Below are positions 9,290 to 17,616 of a stretch of DNA of 52,233 nt, piece after piece. Below the pieces are notes generated by a model. The model made no database searches. It was not told the origin of the DNA and worked only from the letters and a program-made list of their open reading frames with translations. Every line of letters begins with the position of its first letter. Position 1 is the stretch's first letter. Made by a program: the position numbers and the translations under genes. Source of the DNA: Microcoleus sp. LEGE 07076 (lineage in GTDB: Bacteria > Cyanobacteriota > Cyanobacteriia > Cyanobacteriales > Microcoleaceae); assembly GCF_015207455.1 (NCBI RefSeq), contig NZ_JADEWV010000015.1:1-52233 (forward strand), in the 5' to 3' direction.

Positions 9290-10171
9290 ATGACAAATGT
9301 GTTTGCGATCGCGCTGAAGCAAAAGCAGTACAAAACCTATATCCTCTCCGACGAAACCGCTAACTCTGCTCTAGAAGTTGTGCCGGAACGGGGCGGTATT
9401 GCCATTAGCTGGCTGGTTGAAGGCAAAGAAATGTTCTACTTGGACGCGGAACGGTTCGCCAATCCCGATCTGACTGTACGTGGCGGGATTCCCATCCTGT
9501 TTCCGATGTGTGGCAATCTCCCCGACAATACCTACACGTACAAAGGAGTTGAGCGCAAGCTCAAACAGCACGGCTTTGCTCGCGATTTGCCTTGGACGGC
9601 GACGGAACAAGTCACGGATGGTTGCGCGGCTATTACCCTGGTGCTTAACAGCGATGAGAAGACTCAGGCTGTTTATCCCTTTGATTTCCAAGTAGCTTTT
9701 ACTTATCAAATTAAAGGCAATTCTTTGGAAATTGTGCAGGAATATACCAATATTGGTGCTGATCCCATGCCTTTTTCTAGCGGCTTGCACCCTTACTTTT
9801 TAGCTCCAGACAAGACAAATCTGCGCTTTGAGATTCCCGGGATGCAGTACAGGGATCAGAATACCCACTCCAAGGGTTATTTTACGGGGGTTTTCGATCC
9901 GACGCTGAATGAAATTGATGTTTCGTTTGATGAACTCACGGGTCTTGCTGCGATTGTTACTGACGCGACGCGCAACTTGCGGCTCACCCTCAGTTACAGT
10001 TCCAGCTACGGGAAGTTGGTATTCTGGATGGTCGAAGGCAAGGATTTTTACTGTCTGGAACCTTGGACGGCCCCTCGAAATGCCCTCAACACAGGCGAAC
10101 ACTTGATTTATTTGCCCCCCGGCGCAACTTGCCAGATGCTGGTTCGCATGACTGCAACTTTTTTTGAATAA
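9290..10171 (+). CDS. Aldose 1-epimerase / hexose mutarotase family protein
   Basis: About 293 residues of galactose-mutarotase fold. Visible blocks are GGIPILFPMCGNLP near residue 70, a conserved KQHGFARDLPW with the likely catalytic His, SSGLHPYFL with a second conserved His, and CLEPWTAPRNALNTGE containing the catalytic Glu position. It should interconvert alpha and beta anomers of an aldose or hexose 6-phosphate in the cytoplasm. The ATG at 9290 (MTNVFAIALKQKQYKT) is my preferred start; an ATG at 9269 adds seven residues. Neither has a strong ribosome-binding site, and the leader contains the repeated phrase ACCAATGAT. It is followed by the tRNA-Lys gene. Confidence 0.87.
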   Translation: MTNVFAIALKQKQYKTYILSDETANSALEVVPERGGIAISWLVEGKEMFYLDAERFANPDLTVRGGIPILFPMCGNLPDNTYTYKGVERKLKQHGFARDLPWTATEQVTDGCAAITLVLNSDEKTQAVYPFDFQVAFTYQIKGNSLEIVQEYTNIGADPMPFSSGLHPYFLAPDKTNLRFEIPGMQYRDQNTHSKGYFTGVFDPTLNEIDVSFDELTGLAAIVTDATRNLRLTLSYSSSYGKLVFWMVEGKDFYCLEPWTAPRNALNTGEHLIYLPPGATCQMLVRMTATFFE

Positions 10172-10235
10172 AGACTTGCTATTTGAATAGATGGGTGCTA
10201 CTATTATAAATTGTGTGCGGTAACAATGTTTTGGC

Positions 10236-10307
10236 GGGTCGCTAGCTCAGCGGTAGAGCATTCGGCTTTTAACCGATTGGTCTCGGGTTCAAATCCCGGG
10301 CGACCCA
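10236..10307 (+). tRNA. tRNA-Lys (anticodon UUU)
   Basis: The 72-nt cloverleaf has acceptor stem GGGTCGC/GCGACCC with discriminator A, D-arm CTAGCTCAGCGGTAGAG, anticodon arm TTCGG-CTTTTAA-CCGAT giving anticodon TTT, and T-arm CGGGTTCAAATCCCG. CCA is not encoded. It is preceded by the AT-rich TACTATTATAAAT, which may hold the -10 box. Confidence 0.97.
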
Positions 10308-10494
10308 TAAAAAATCTAGAATTTTGAGTTTTGAGTTGAATGCTCGGAACTCAAAATTTTGGTTTTTGAGCTTTTAACTAGAAATTTGCAAAGATAATGC
10401 GCGATCGGTTACAAATTGTCTTAATATTGTCGTAAGAATTGAAGTTGTCCAAAATCCACTGCCCGGAAATCACAAATAACTAGGAGGAATATCT

Positions 10495-11574
10495 ATGGCG
10501 CTTGTACCTATGCGACTGCTGCTCGACCACGCGGCTGAAAATGGTTACGGCCTACCGGCTTACAACGTCAACAACATGGAGCAAATCCAAGCCATCATGC
10601 GCGCTGCTGACGAAACCAACAGCCCCGTGATCCTGCAAGCTTCTCGCGGCGCTCGCTCCTATGCTGGGGAAAATTTCCTGCGCCATTTGATTTTGGCTGC
10701 AGTTGAAACCTATCCTCACATTCCCATTACCATGCACCAAGACCACGGCAATGCCCCCGGCACTTGCTATTCTGCCATGCGCCAAGGTTTCACCAGCGTG
10801 ATGATGGACGGTTCTCTGGAAGCGGATGCTAAGACTCCCGCCAGCTACGAGTACAACGTTCAAGTTACTCGCGATGTGGTGAATGTTGCTCATTCGATCG
10901 GCGTTAGCGTTGAAGGCGAACTGGGTTGCTTGGGTTCTCTGGAAACAGGAATGGGCGAAGCAGAAGACGGCCACGGCTTTGAAGGTGCGCTTTCCCACGA
11001 TCAATTGCTCACAGATCCCGAAGAAGCTGTTAATTTCGTTGAGCAAACCGGGGTTGATGCTCTCGCAGTGGCGATCGGCACTTCCCACGGCGCTTACAAG
11101 TTCACTCGCAAGCCGACTGGCGAAATTTTGGCAATCAGCCGCATTGAAGAAATTCACCGCCGCTTGCCAAATACTCACTTGGTAATGCACGGTTCTTCTT
11201 CTGTACCCCAAGAATTGCTGGAAATCATCAACAGCAACGGCGGCAAAATCCGCGAAACCTACGGCGTACCTGTGGAAGAAATCCAAAAAGGTATCAAGTG
11301 TGGCGTTCGTAAGATCAACATTGATACTGACAACCGTTTGGCGATTACCGCTGCGGTGCGCGAAGCTTTGTTTGCTAAGCCCGAAGAATTCGATCCGCGC
11401 CACTTCTTGAAGCCGTCGATCAAGTATATGCAGAAGGTTTGTAGCGATCGTTACAACTCTTTTGGTTGCGCCGGTCAAGGTACAAAGATCAAGCAAGTTT
11501 CTTTGGACGATTTCGCAGCTAAGTATGCTAAGGGAGAATTGAGTTCTTCTACTAAGAAGACTGTCGCTGTTTAA
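10495..11574 (+). CDS. fba: Class II fructose-bisphosphate aldolase
   Basis: A 359-residue enzyme that cleaves or forms fructose 1,6-bisphosphate. In cyanobacteria it also makes sedoheptulose 1,7-bisphosphate in the Calvin cycle. Class II features are visible: [12 protein letters not shown] (catalytic Asp and zinc-ligand His), EGELGCLG with the metal-binding Glu, [20 protein letters not shown] with a zinc-ligand His, and [11 protein letters not shown] for phosphate binding. The length and the long insertion fit the cyanobacterial class IIB type. A strong ribosome-binding site, AGGAGGA, sits nine bases before the ATG. It is a one-gene unit closed by a hairpin terminator. Confidence 0.96.
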   Translation: MALVPMRLLLDHAAENGYGLPAYNVNNMEQIQAIMRAADETNSPVILQASRGARSYAGENFLRHLILAAVETYPHIPITMHQDHGNAPGTCYSAMRQGFTSVMMDGSLEADAKTPASYEYNVQVTRDVVNVAHSIGVSVEGELGCLGSLETGMGEAEDGHGFEGALSHDQLLTDPEEAVNFVEQTGVDALAVAIGTSHGAYKFTRKPTGEILAISRIEEIHRRLPNTHLVMHGSSSVPQELLEIINSNGGKIRETYGVPVEEIQKGIKCGVRKINIDTDNRLAITAAVREALFAKPEEFDPRHFLKPSIKYMQKVCSDRYNSFGCAGQGTKIKQVSLDDFAAKYAKGELSSSTKKTVAV

Positions 11575-11625
11575 GAATTTTAGGTTTGAGATTTGAGATT
11601 TATCTGAAGTCTAAAGTTTGGATAG

Positions 11626-11660
11626 CCGGGTAGCTGCGAAGTTGCCCGGTTTTTGTTTTT
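11626..11660 (+). terminator. Rho-independent terminator after fba
   Basis: CCGGGTAGCT pairs across a GCG loop with AAGTTGCCCGG, and TTTTTGTTTTT follows. It lies about 50 bases after the aldolase stop codon. Confidence 0.8.
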
Positions 11661-11778
11661 GGACAGAAACCGATCAGAGTTGTGATTGACAACTGCGATC
11701 GCTATAGCAGTTTTCCTAATTTTGCTTACAATGAAACTAATTTTCGTGTGAAAAACCGTTTGAATCAAAGGTGAAGGA

Positions 11779-12426
11779 ATGGCAAAGGTTATTGCAGTTA
11801 CAGAAGCAATTAAAAGCCTTGCTGAGGCTGAATCAAGGTTGAATTTGAGCCGAACAGAGGATGAGGCTTTTTTTACTGAGTGGCTAGCCCAATTGCCAAG
11901 TCCCAGCGATGCTGAACAGACTGCTTTAGATACGCTACGACGCAGATTGCTATATCATAGAGCAGATGGAGAATTGTTAGAAGGGTCAGTGACTTTGCTG
12001 GTGGCATCACCTTTGTTAGAACTGGCGGGTTTCTACGATCCACCGTTTAGAATGAAGGCTGAAGCTGCGGTCGAAATTGCGATCGATGATGGGGAAGAAA
12101 CGCTGCGGGGACGCATTGATATTTTGATTTTGCTTCAGCAGCTTTGGGTAATGGTTTTGGAGTGTAAGAAGACTACGATTTCGGTGCGATCGGCATTACC
12201 CCAAGCATTAGCATACATGATGGCAAATCCCGATCTGGATCAACCGAGGTTTGGGGTGTTGACGAATGGTGATGATGTGTTGTTTGTGAAACTTATGGCT
12301 CAACCTACGCCCGAATACGGGTTATCGCGGGCATTTTCGATCTATACTGTGCGTAGTGAATTGCGCTCGGCTTTTCAAGTCTTGAAGCATTTAGGGCAAA
12401 GCATTACTAGATCGGACGGCGGTTGA
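11779..12426 (+). CDS. Restriction-endonuclease-type (HsdR-like) nuclease-fold protein
   Basis: A 215-residue protein resembling the short cyanobacterial proteins labelled as type I restriction subunit R. The segment GRIDILILLQQLWVMVLECKK gives the D-x(n)-E-x-K signature of the PD-(D/E)XK fold, and an earlier helix carries a conserved acidic residue. There are no helicase, specificity or methylase parts nearby, so it is not a complete restriction system. Its function in DNA cleavage is inferred only. The stop codon lies inside a dispersed repeat (12415-12516), so the last residues SDGG are repeat-derived and the native C-terminus may have been longer. ATG 11779 follows GTGAAGGA. Confidence 0.7.
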   Translation: MAKVIAVTEAIKSLAEAESRLNLSRTEDEAFFTEWLAQLPSPSDAEQTALDTLRRRLLYHRADGELLEGSVTLLVASPLLELAGFYDPPFRMKAEAAVEIAIDDGEETLRGRIDILILLQQLWVMVLECKKTTISVRSALPQALAYMMANPDLDQPRFGVLTNGDDVLFVKLMAQPTPEYGLSRAFSIYTVRSELRSAFQVLKHLGQSITRSDGG

Positions 12427-12516
12427 AACCGCGTCTACACAAACGATGTCCGCCTCCGCGGACTAAGAAATAAAGGGGTATTTAAGATAAGACGGCGGTT
12501 TCAACCACCGAGTCTT
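12415..12516. repeat. Dispersed repeat supplying the stop codons of two convergent genes
   Basis: GACGGCGGTTGAAACCGCG at the left and GACGGCGGTTTCAACC near the right are related copies, with CCGCCTCCGCGGACTAAG between them. Both flanking genes (ending 12426 plus, 12501 minus) terminate inside it. It resembles a common intergenic repeat of filamentous cyanobacteria. A bidirectional terminator role is possible. Confidence 0.6.
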
Positions 12517-13886
12517 ATGGTGGCATATTGCCTCAATACAGGTGAAATAGTGTAAAATTTTGCTTGTTGTTCTATCAAGCAGCGCCGCGATAAAGATTGC
12601 AGCGCATTTACCAAATCTGAGGCGGGAATTTGGCTATTTTCTAGCAATTGGGTGAGGTTAATTGCATCGCTTGCTTTGGCTAACAAGGAGATTACTTGTT
12701 TTTCTAGTTCGGATAGGCGGCTAAATTGCTGCTGTAAAACATCTTTCAAATCTTCTGGCAACAATATGGTATCATTTGGTAATAACTGATTCACGCCGCC
12801 TCCCAATTCTTGAATCAGAGTCGCCACGCTTTTTAACCATAGGGGATTTCCTTGGTAGCGATGAATGAGTGTTTCAATGTTATCGCTTTCTGCTAACCCA
12901 TAATCTATCAGAATTTTCCGTCCGGCTGCGATGTCTAAACCCTTGAGTTGTAAGGTACGAATGGAAGTATTTTGGTTTTTAACTTGAGTCACTTCTCTGG
13001 GTTGTTCCCAACCAATTAACATCAAGCAGCTTTGATGGGATAATTTTTCTATTTGTTTGAATAAAGTGCGATATTCTTCGCATTCAGGTTTATATTTTCC
13101 TGCGAATTCGCCGCCACAAAAAAGGTTGTGAACGTCATCTAATATTATTAAACAGCGATGGTTTTGTAAATACTTAATTAACGGTAAGGGTTTCTGGTTG
13201 GTTGGGGATGAATCTGGTTTTTGTGAATTGGAAAAAAGCTGTGTTAGGTTAGATTGAAATTTATCTATGGTGGGGAATTCGTCGAGGGTGTACCAAGCTG
13301 TGTACTCAAACTCGTGTTTGATTTGTTGTACGAGTTGTACTGCTAGGGTGGTTTTGCCGATGCCGCTGATACCGGTGAGGGTGATGAGGCGGCTGTGTTG
13401 TTGTAGAATCCAGGTGGTGAGGGTGTCGAGAGAGGAAGTGCGATCGTAGAAAGCACCCAACTCCGGCATTTCGCTTAAATCTTGATGTAGAGTTTTGATT
13501 TGTTTTGAGTTAGATGTTTCCTGATTTGGTGGCTGTGAGTTGGGTAGTTCTGGTGGGTGTCTAGCTTGTCCGCAAATGTTGAAAATACTGCTCACTACAA
13601 CATCTTGTGCAAAGTTTACAACATTAGAGTTTTGCAACCTCTCCATTGTCGATCGAAAATTTGTTTTATTAACATCTTCTCCCAACTCTTCTGAGAGTAT
13701 CGGCCATAACTTTGAGCCAACATCCCTGACATAACTCTCGTTACAGTGAATCTCCTCGGCAATTTTGGTATATTTCTCACCTTGCATGGTTCCTCGCAGA
13801 ATTGCCTCTTGTAAGTTATCGAGGTGCTGACCGGTTTTGGCAAACACCACCTCGTCAGCCATTTTTAACACTTCCTTAAGATTCAT
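12501..13886 (-). CDS. STAND-type NTPase with vMAP-like N-terminal helix-turn-helix domain
   Basis: 461 residues. Residues 1-90 (MNLKEVLKMADEVVFAKTGQ ... YTKIAEEIHCNESYVRDVGS) form a small HTH domain that I recognise from cyanobacterial vWA-MoxR-associated conflict proteins. Residues 150-400 are an NB-ARC/STAND P-loop module: Walker A GISGIGKTTLA, Walker B RCLIILDDVH, then GNPLWLKSVA of the GxP motif. A short winged-helix region ends the protein. Usual STAND regulators carry WD40, TPR or LRR sensor repeats after the NTPase; none is present here, and the C-terminus runs into a repeat. It may be a truncated signalling or defence ATPase. It is divergent from the trpS-like operon with 213 bases between. 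Confidence 0.82.
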   Translation of the reverse strand: MNLKEVLKMADEVVFAKTGQHLDNLQEAILRGTMQGEKYTKIAEEIHCNESYVRDVGSKLWPILSEELGEDVNKTNFRSTMERLQNSNVVNFAQDVVVSSIFNICGQARHPPELPNSQPPNQETSNSKQIKTLHQDLSEMPELGAFYDRTSSLDTLTTWILQQHSRLITLTGISGIGKTTLAVQLVQQIKHEFEYTAWYTLDEFPTIDKFQSNLTQLFSNSQKPDSSPTNQKPLPLIKYLQNHRCLIILDDVHNLFCGGEFAGKYKPECEEYRTLFKQIEKLSHQSCLMLIGWEQPREVTQVKNQNTSIRTLQLKGLDIAAGRKILIDYGLAESDNIETLIHRYQGNPLWLKSVATLIQELGGGVNQLLPNDTILLPEDLKDVLQQQFSRLSELEKQVISLLAKASDAINLTQLLENSQIPASDLVNALQSLSRRCLIEQQAKFYTISPVLRQYATIRLGG

Positions 13887-13924
13887 GCAGCATCGTGGAT
13901 GTTGTGATTTTCCGTATTATACCT

Positions 13925-13964
13925 AACATTTTCCAACATTTTCCAACATTTTCCAACATTTTTT
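13925..13964. repeat. Tandem 10-bp repeat (AACATTTTCC, about 4 copies)
   Basis: Three exact units and a fourth degenerate one (AACATTTTTT) run head to tail in the divergent promoter region. The 10-bp period equals one DNA helical turn, so stacked protein binding sites are possible. The repeat is 136 bases upstream of the trpS-like gene and 39 bases upstream of the STAND gene. Confidence 0.8.
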
Positions 13965-13984
13965 AGACAGGGCGGGTTGGATTA

Positions 13985-14020
13985 GCCAACAAAATTGCCA
14001 ACAAAATTGCCAACAAATAA
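13985..14020. repeat. Tandem 12-bp repeat (GCCAACAAAATT, 3 copies)
   Basis: Two exact copies and a third ending in ATAA. Together with the adjacent 10-bp repeat it fills the short space between the STAND gene and the six-gene operon, where the promoters must lie. Confidence 0.75.
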
Positions 14021-14099
14021 TAATTATTTTGCAAGCTCATTAATATAAATTGAAGTTAAATTACTCTCCTGCTTAATAGCTGCGGATTTTAACTTAACT

Positions 14100-15536
14100 A
14101 TGACAGACGCCTCTTTATTGAGAGAAAAAAACTGCCCTCACAACGTCGTTTACGAGTTTGAGCCTTCCAAGTTGGTCAGGACTTTTATTTTAGAAAGCAC
14201 TCAAAAAGACTTAATCTTTATCTGTGAAGAAAACTTGGGTTCGCCAGAATCATTGCTAGACCTGTCGGTGCTAGAGACGCTACTGGGATCGTCTTCACTT
14301 ACATACAATCCAAGTGGAGTGGCAGATGCACTCTCTTTGATTGCAACAAAAAGCAGTGTACAACGGGTGATCCTGGATGAGTCAGTATTTGACCGGGATT
14401 TAGTCTATCTACCAACAGCAGGGCGGAATGCTGCTATTGAAATTAGACCGGACGATCTGCGAAAAGTGCTGATAGATTTAGGCTTTGATTCTGAAGCGGA
14501 CAAGCCAAAGCTGATTACTTATGATTTTGGCTACACAACTAATAACCAGACCACTCAACACCGAGTTATTTCCGGCATTCAGTCATCAGGGGATATGACG
14601 CTGGGGAATTATTTGGGAGCGATTATTAACTGGAAAAAGCAGATCGAAAAGTACGATGAGAATTTCTTTTTCATCGCTGATTTGCACAGCTTAACTGTAT
14701 TGCCTGACCCGGCTGATTTGCGAGATCGCATTCGCAAGACTGTAATGACTTTGATTGCCTGCGGTCTGGATTTAGAGAAGGCTGCACTGTTCCGTCAGAG
14801 CGATCTGGGTGGCTATCATACTGAACTTGCCTGGATTTTTAGCTGCTTGACACCAGAGGGCCGGTTAGAGCAGATGACCCAATTTAAGGATAAGTCACAG
14901 AAGCAGCAGATGATAGGAACTGGTTTGAAGACTTATCCTATTTTGATGGCGGCGGATATTTCTTTGTACCAGGCAACTCTTGTACCTGTAGGAGACGATC
15001 AGCGGCAACACCTAGAACTGTGTCGGGAGATTGTGCGGCGATTTAATAACCGCTATGGTTACACAATGCCTGTGCCCAAAGCTGAAGTACCGGAAGTTTT
15101 AGCGCGTGTAATGAGTTTGACTGATGGGACAAAGAAAATGTCCAAGTCAGATGAAAATCGAGACAGTTGTATCTATTTGTTAGATAGCCCGGATGAGATT
15201 AATCGCAAAATTAAACGAGCTAAGACAGACAGCGATCCTACATTAAGCTTTGATGAGAATCGGCCTGAAGTTTTTAACCTGTTAAGTATCTATCAAGTTT
15301 TATCAGGTAAGGAAAAGGAAGCAATTGAGCGTCACTTTGAAGGAAAGGGTGCGGCAGCACTTAAACAGGAATTGACAGAATTGCTGGTTGAGGAGTTAAA
15401 ACCCATTCGACAAAAATACAATGAGTTGGCTAGTAATCCCTGTCTAGTAGATGCTGTTTTGCAAAAAGGTAGGGAGCGGGTAGAGCCAATTGCTAAGCAG
15501 ACTTTGGCGATCGCTAAGCAGCGTGTGGGGTTGTAA
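14100..15536 (+). CDS. TrpS-like tryptophanyl-tRNA synthetase paralogue with N-terminal extension
   Basis: 478 residues against about 335 for ordinary bacterial TrpRS. Residues 154-478 are a complete class Ic synthetase: HRVISGIQSSGDMTLGNYLG with HIGH-like TLGN at 167-170, ADLHSLTV (His196), PILMAADISLYQ with the indole-recognising Asp at 286, VPVGDDQRQHLEL, and KMSKS at 346-350. It may therefore still activate tryptophan or an analogue. His196 is the position where an Asn change is reported to give indolmycin resistance; here it is His. Residues 1-153 match no domain I recognise. It is the first gene of a six-gene operon, with two bases separating it from the TrpA-like gene. A housekeeping trpS is expected elsewhere in the genome, so I infer a specialised role: self-protection, or aminoacyl supply for a pathway. 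Confidence 0.85.
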   Translation: MTDASLLREKNCPHNVVYEFEPSKLVRTFILESTQKDLIFICEENLGSPESLLDLSVLETLLGSSSLTYNPSGVADALSLIATKSSVQRVILDESVFDRDLVYLPTAGRNAAIEIRPDDLRKVLIDLGFDSEADKPKLITYDFGYTTNNQTTQHRVISGIQSSGDMTLGNYLGAIINWKKQIEKYDENFFFIADLHSLTVLPDPADLRDRIRKTVMTLIACGLDLEKAALFRQSDLGGYHTELAWIFSCLTPEGRLEQMTQFKDKSQKQQMIGTGLKTYPILMAADISLYQATLVPVGDDQRQHLELCREIVRRFNNRYGYTMPVPKAEVPEVLARVMSLTDGTKKMSKSDENRDSCIYLLDSPDEINRKIKRAKTDSDPTLSFDENRPEVFNLLSIYQVLSGKEKEAIERHFEGKGAAALKQELTELLVEELKPIRQKYNELASNPCLVDAVLQKGRERVEPIAKQTLAIAKQRVGL

Positions 15537-15538
15537 TT

Positions 15539-16312
15539 ATGCCACGCTTAATGACCCATTTGGTTGCCAACTATCCCAATCCGCAGGGGTTTTGTGAAGC
15601 TCTGAGGGCAATGCTTGAAGTCAATGTTGACTTTTTAGAAATTCAACTGCCCTTCACTAATCCAGTGGCAGATGGAGAGGTTATCTATCAAGCTAACCAG
15701 GTAGCTAGAGAGTACGGAGATAGTTTGAAAAAAATTCTAAATACCTGCTGCCAAATCAAGCAGAATAATTTCCCGCATAGTGCAACTAAACTGATGTTAG
15801 TAGCCTATGGAACTACCGTTCTGTATAGGGACTTAGCCGAACTGGTCGCTTTACTCAAAGATAACGGTTTTAGTGGCTTGATTATCCCCGATCTCCCTTT
15901 TGGTCGATCCCCAGAACAAACTCAACTCAGTCAATTGTGCCAACAACATCAATTACAACTAATTCCTGTAATTGCTAGAAACACTGAGGATCAACGTCTG
16001 GAGGAAATAAAAACCTGGTTAGAAGCTAACCAGCTTATCTATGCTATGGCTCGTACTGGTCAAACCGGAGAACTGACCAACCAAGCTGACCCAATAATAA
16101 GTAAGTATTTGCATGGTCTAAAGCATTCTCTATCGGACTATCAGATTGCTGTTGGATTTGGCATAAAAGATAAGGAACAAGTAAAGGATTTAAACTCCCA
16201 AGGATTTATTGCTGTAATTGGCACGGAAATTGTCAGAAGGATTAGTAAAGCCAAGCAAGCTAATTCTAGTATTTACGATGCTGTTTTTGAATTTTTACAG
16301 GAGTTGAAGTGA
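15539..16312 (+). CDS. TrpA-like tryptophan synthase alpha-chain paralogue
   Basis: 257 residues of TIM-barrel TrpA type. Catalytic Glu34 (LEIQLPF, equivalent of Salmonella Glu49) and Asp45 (VADG, Asp60) are kept, as are the loop-6 RTGQTGE (Thr183 equivalent) and the phosphate-binding VGFGI. So it could cleave indole-3-glycerol phosphate to indole. It starts directly at the first strand (MPRLMTHLVANYP), lacking about 15 residues of the usual N-terminal helix. The usual Asp56, which pairs with TrpB Lys167, is Asn41. It overlaps the next gene by four bases (GTGA). No trpC or trpF is present, so indole-glycerol phosphate must come from elsewhere. Function as indole donor is likely; pathway unknown. 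Confidence 0.86.
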   Translation: MPRLMTHLVANYPNPQGFCEALRAMLEVNVDFLEIQLPFTNPVADGEVIYQANQVAREYGDSLKKILNTCCQIKQNNFPHSATKLMLVAYGTTVLYRDLAELVALLKDNGFSGLIIPDLPFGRSPEQTQLSQLCQQHQLQLIPVIARNTEDQRLEEIKTWLEANQLIYAMARTGQTGELTNQADPIISKYLHGLKHSLSDYQIAVGFGIKDKEQVKDLNSQGFIAVIGTEIVRRISKAKQANSSIYDAVFEFLQELK

Positions 16313-17616
16313 AGAATATTTATTCTGCAAATCAGTTTGAAATACACGATCGCTATTACGGGGAAAACCAAGAATTTGGCGGTCAGTATGTCCCGGAGAT
16401 TCTATTGCCGTCTCTGGATGAGTTAGAAGCAGCTTTTCAAAAGTATCGTAATGATGCAGATTTTCTAGCTGACTTGAAAGACTTGCAGCAAGATTTTATT
16501 GGTCGCCCTAGCCCCTTGATTTTTGCTAAAAGACTCACAGAAAAACTTTGTGGCGCTAAAATTTATCTAAAAAATGAAGGTAACAATCTTACAGGCAGTC
16601 ACAAAATCAACCACTGTGTTTACCAAGTATTACTGGCGAAAAGAATGGGAAAAAAGCGGGTAATTTGCGAGACAGGAGCGGGACAGCACGGTATAGCAGT
16701 AGCAACAGTTTGTGCTAAATTTGGCTTAGATTGTGTGGTCTACATGGGGCAAAAGGACATTGAAAAGCAGTACCCAAACGTCTTTTTTATGAAACAAATG
16801 GGGGCAGATATTGTCCCCGTTTTGAAAGGTAAGCAAAGGCTTGTAGAAGCGGTAGACGCAGCTTTGGGCGATTTTCTTCAAAACCCTGACTCTTACTATA
16901 TGCTTGGTTCGGCGCTAGGGCCGCATCCCTATCCTGAAATAATGCGCGAAGCTCAAAGGATTGTGAGCGTTGAGACTAAACAACAATTGCAGGAAATAGA
17001 AGGGAGATTGCCGGATGTAGTAATAGCTTGCATCGGAGGAGGTTCAAACGCGATTGGGGCTTTTAACGAATATTTGTACGAAGAACAGGTGCGATTGATG
17101 GGAGTAGAAGCTGGAGGCGAAGGAATCGATCGGGAGGGGCGACACGCTAGCCGAATTTCATCGGGGCAAGGAAGAATTGGGGTCATGGAGGGGTTCAAGT
17201 CTTACTTTTTACTTGATGAGAATGGGCAATGTTTGCCAACAGAAACTATTTCTGCTGGTTTGAACTATGCAGGAATTGGGCCTTTACACGCTTATATGTA
17301 TTCTGTCGGTCGTCTTGAAATTAGCTCAGTTACTGATACCGAAGTTTTAAAGGCTTTTCAACTTTTAGCTGAGACAGAAGGACTGATTTCAGCTTTAGAA
17401 TCTGCTCACGCGGTGGCAAAGGCAGTAGAGGTAGCGACAGAACTTGGTAAAGATAAGATTGTGCTGGTTAATTTATCGGGTCGTGGCGATAACTATTTAT
17501 TTAATATTGCCAAAGGACTCGAAGATAAAGAGTTTAAGAGGTTCTGTCAGGAATTCTCAAAACCCCCTTCTTTATCAGAAATTATCGTCAAGAAACAACA
17601 GGTAAGCAATGCCTAG
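16309..17616 (+). CDS. TrpB-like tryptophan synthase beta-chain paralogue
   Basis: 435 residues, fold type II PLP enzyme, GTG start overlapping the TrpA stop. PLP Lys99 (GSHKIN), catalytic Glu121 (ETGAGQHG), the phosphate loop GGGSNAIG, Glu364 (SALESAHA) and Ser390 (NLSGRGD) are present. Against Salmonella TrpB by eye, three regulatory positions differ: Arg141 is Lys153, Lys167 is Val179, Asp305 is Asn319. Arg141-Asp305 closes the active site, and Lys167 contacts alpha Asp56. The motif KREDLNHTGAHK of ordinary TrpB is replaced by KNEGNNLTGSHK. It probably condenses indole or a related nucleophile with serine or another amino acid. Altered regulation or substrate range is inference. It overlaps the MFS gene by eight bases. 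Confidence 0.88.
   Translation: MKNIYSANQFEIHDRYYGENQEFGGQYVPEILLPSLDELEAAFQKYRNDADFLADLKDLQQDFIGRPSPLIFAKRLTEKLCGAKIYLKNEGNNLTGSHKINHCVYQVLLAKRMGKKRVICETGAGQHGIAVATVCAKFGLDCVVYMGQKDIEKQYPNVFFMKQMGADIVPVLKGKQRLVEAVDAALGDFLQNPDSYYMLGSALGPHPYPEIMREAQRIVSVETKQQLQEIEGRLPDVVIACIGGGSNAIGAFNEYLYEEQVRLMGVEAGGEGIDREGRHASRISSGQGRIGVMEGFKSYFLLDENGQCLPTETISAGLNYAGIGPLHAYMYSVGRLEISSVTDTEVLKAFQLLAETEGLISALESAHAVAKAVEVATELGKDKIVLVNLSGRGDNYLFNIAKGLEDKEFKRFCQEFSKPPSLSEIIVKKQQVSNA

Noticed and set aside
10552-11496. Long minus-strand open frame opposite fba
   Set aside because: It is the antisense shadow of the aldolase gene; the translation shows no family features.
13925-14020. CRISPR array
   Set aside because: Units of 10 and 12 bp with no unique spacers, and no cas genes in the window.
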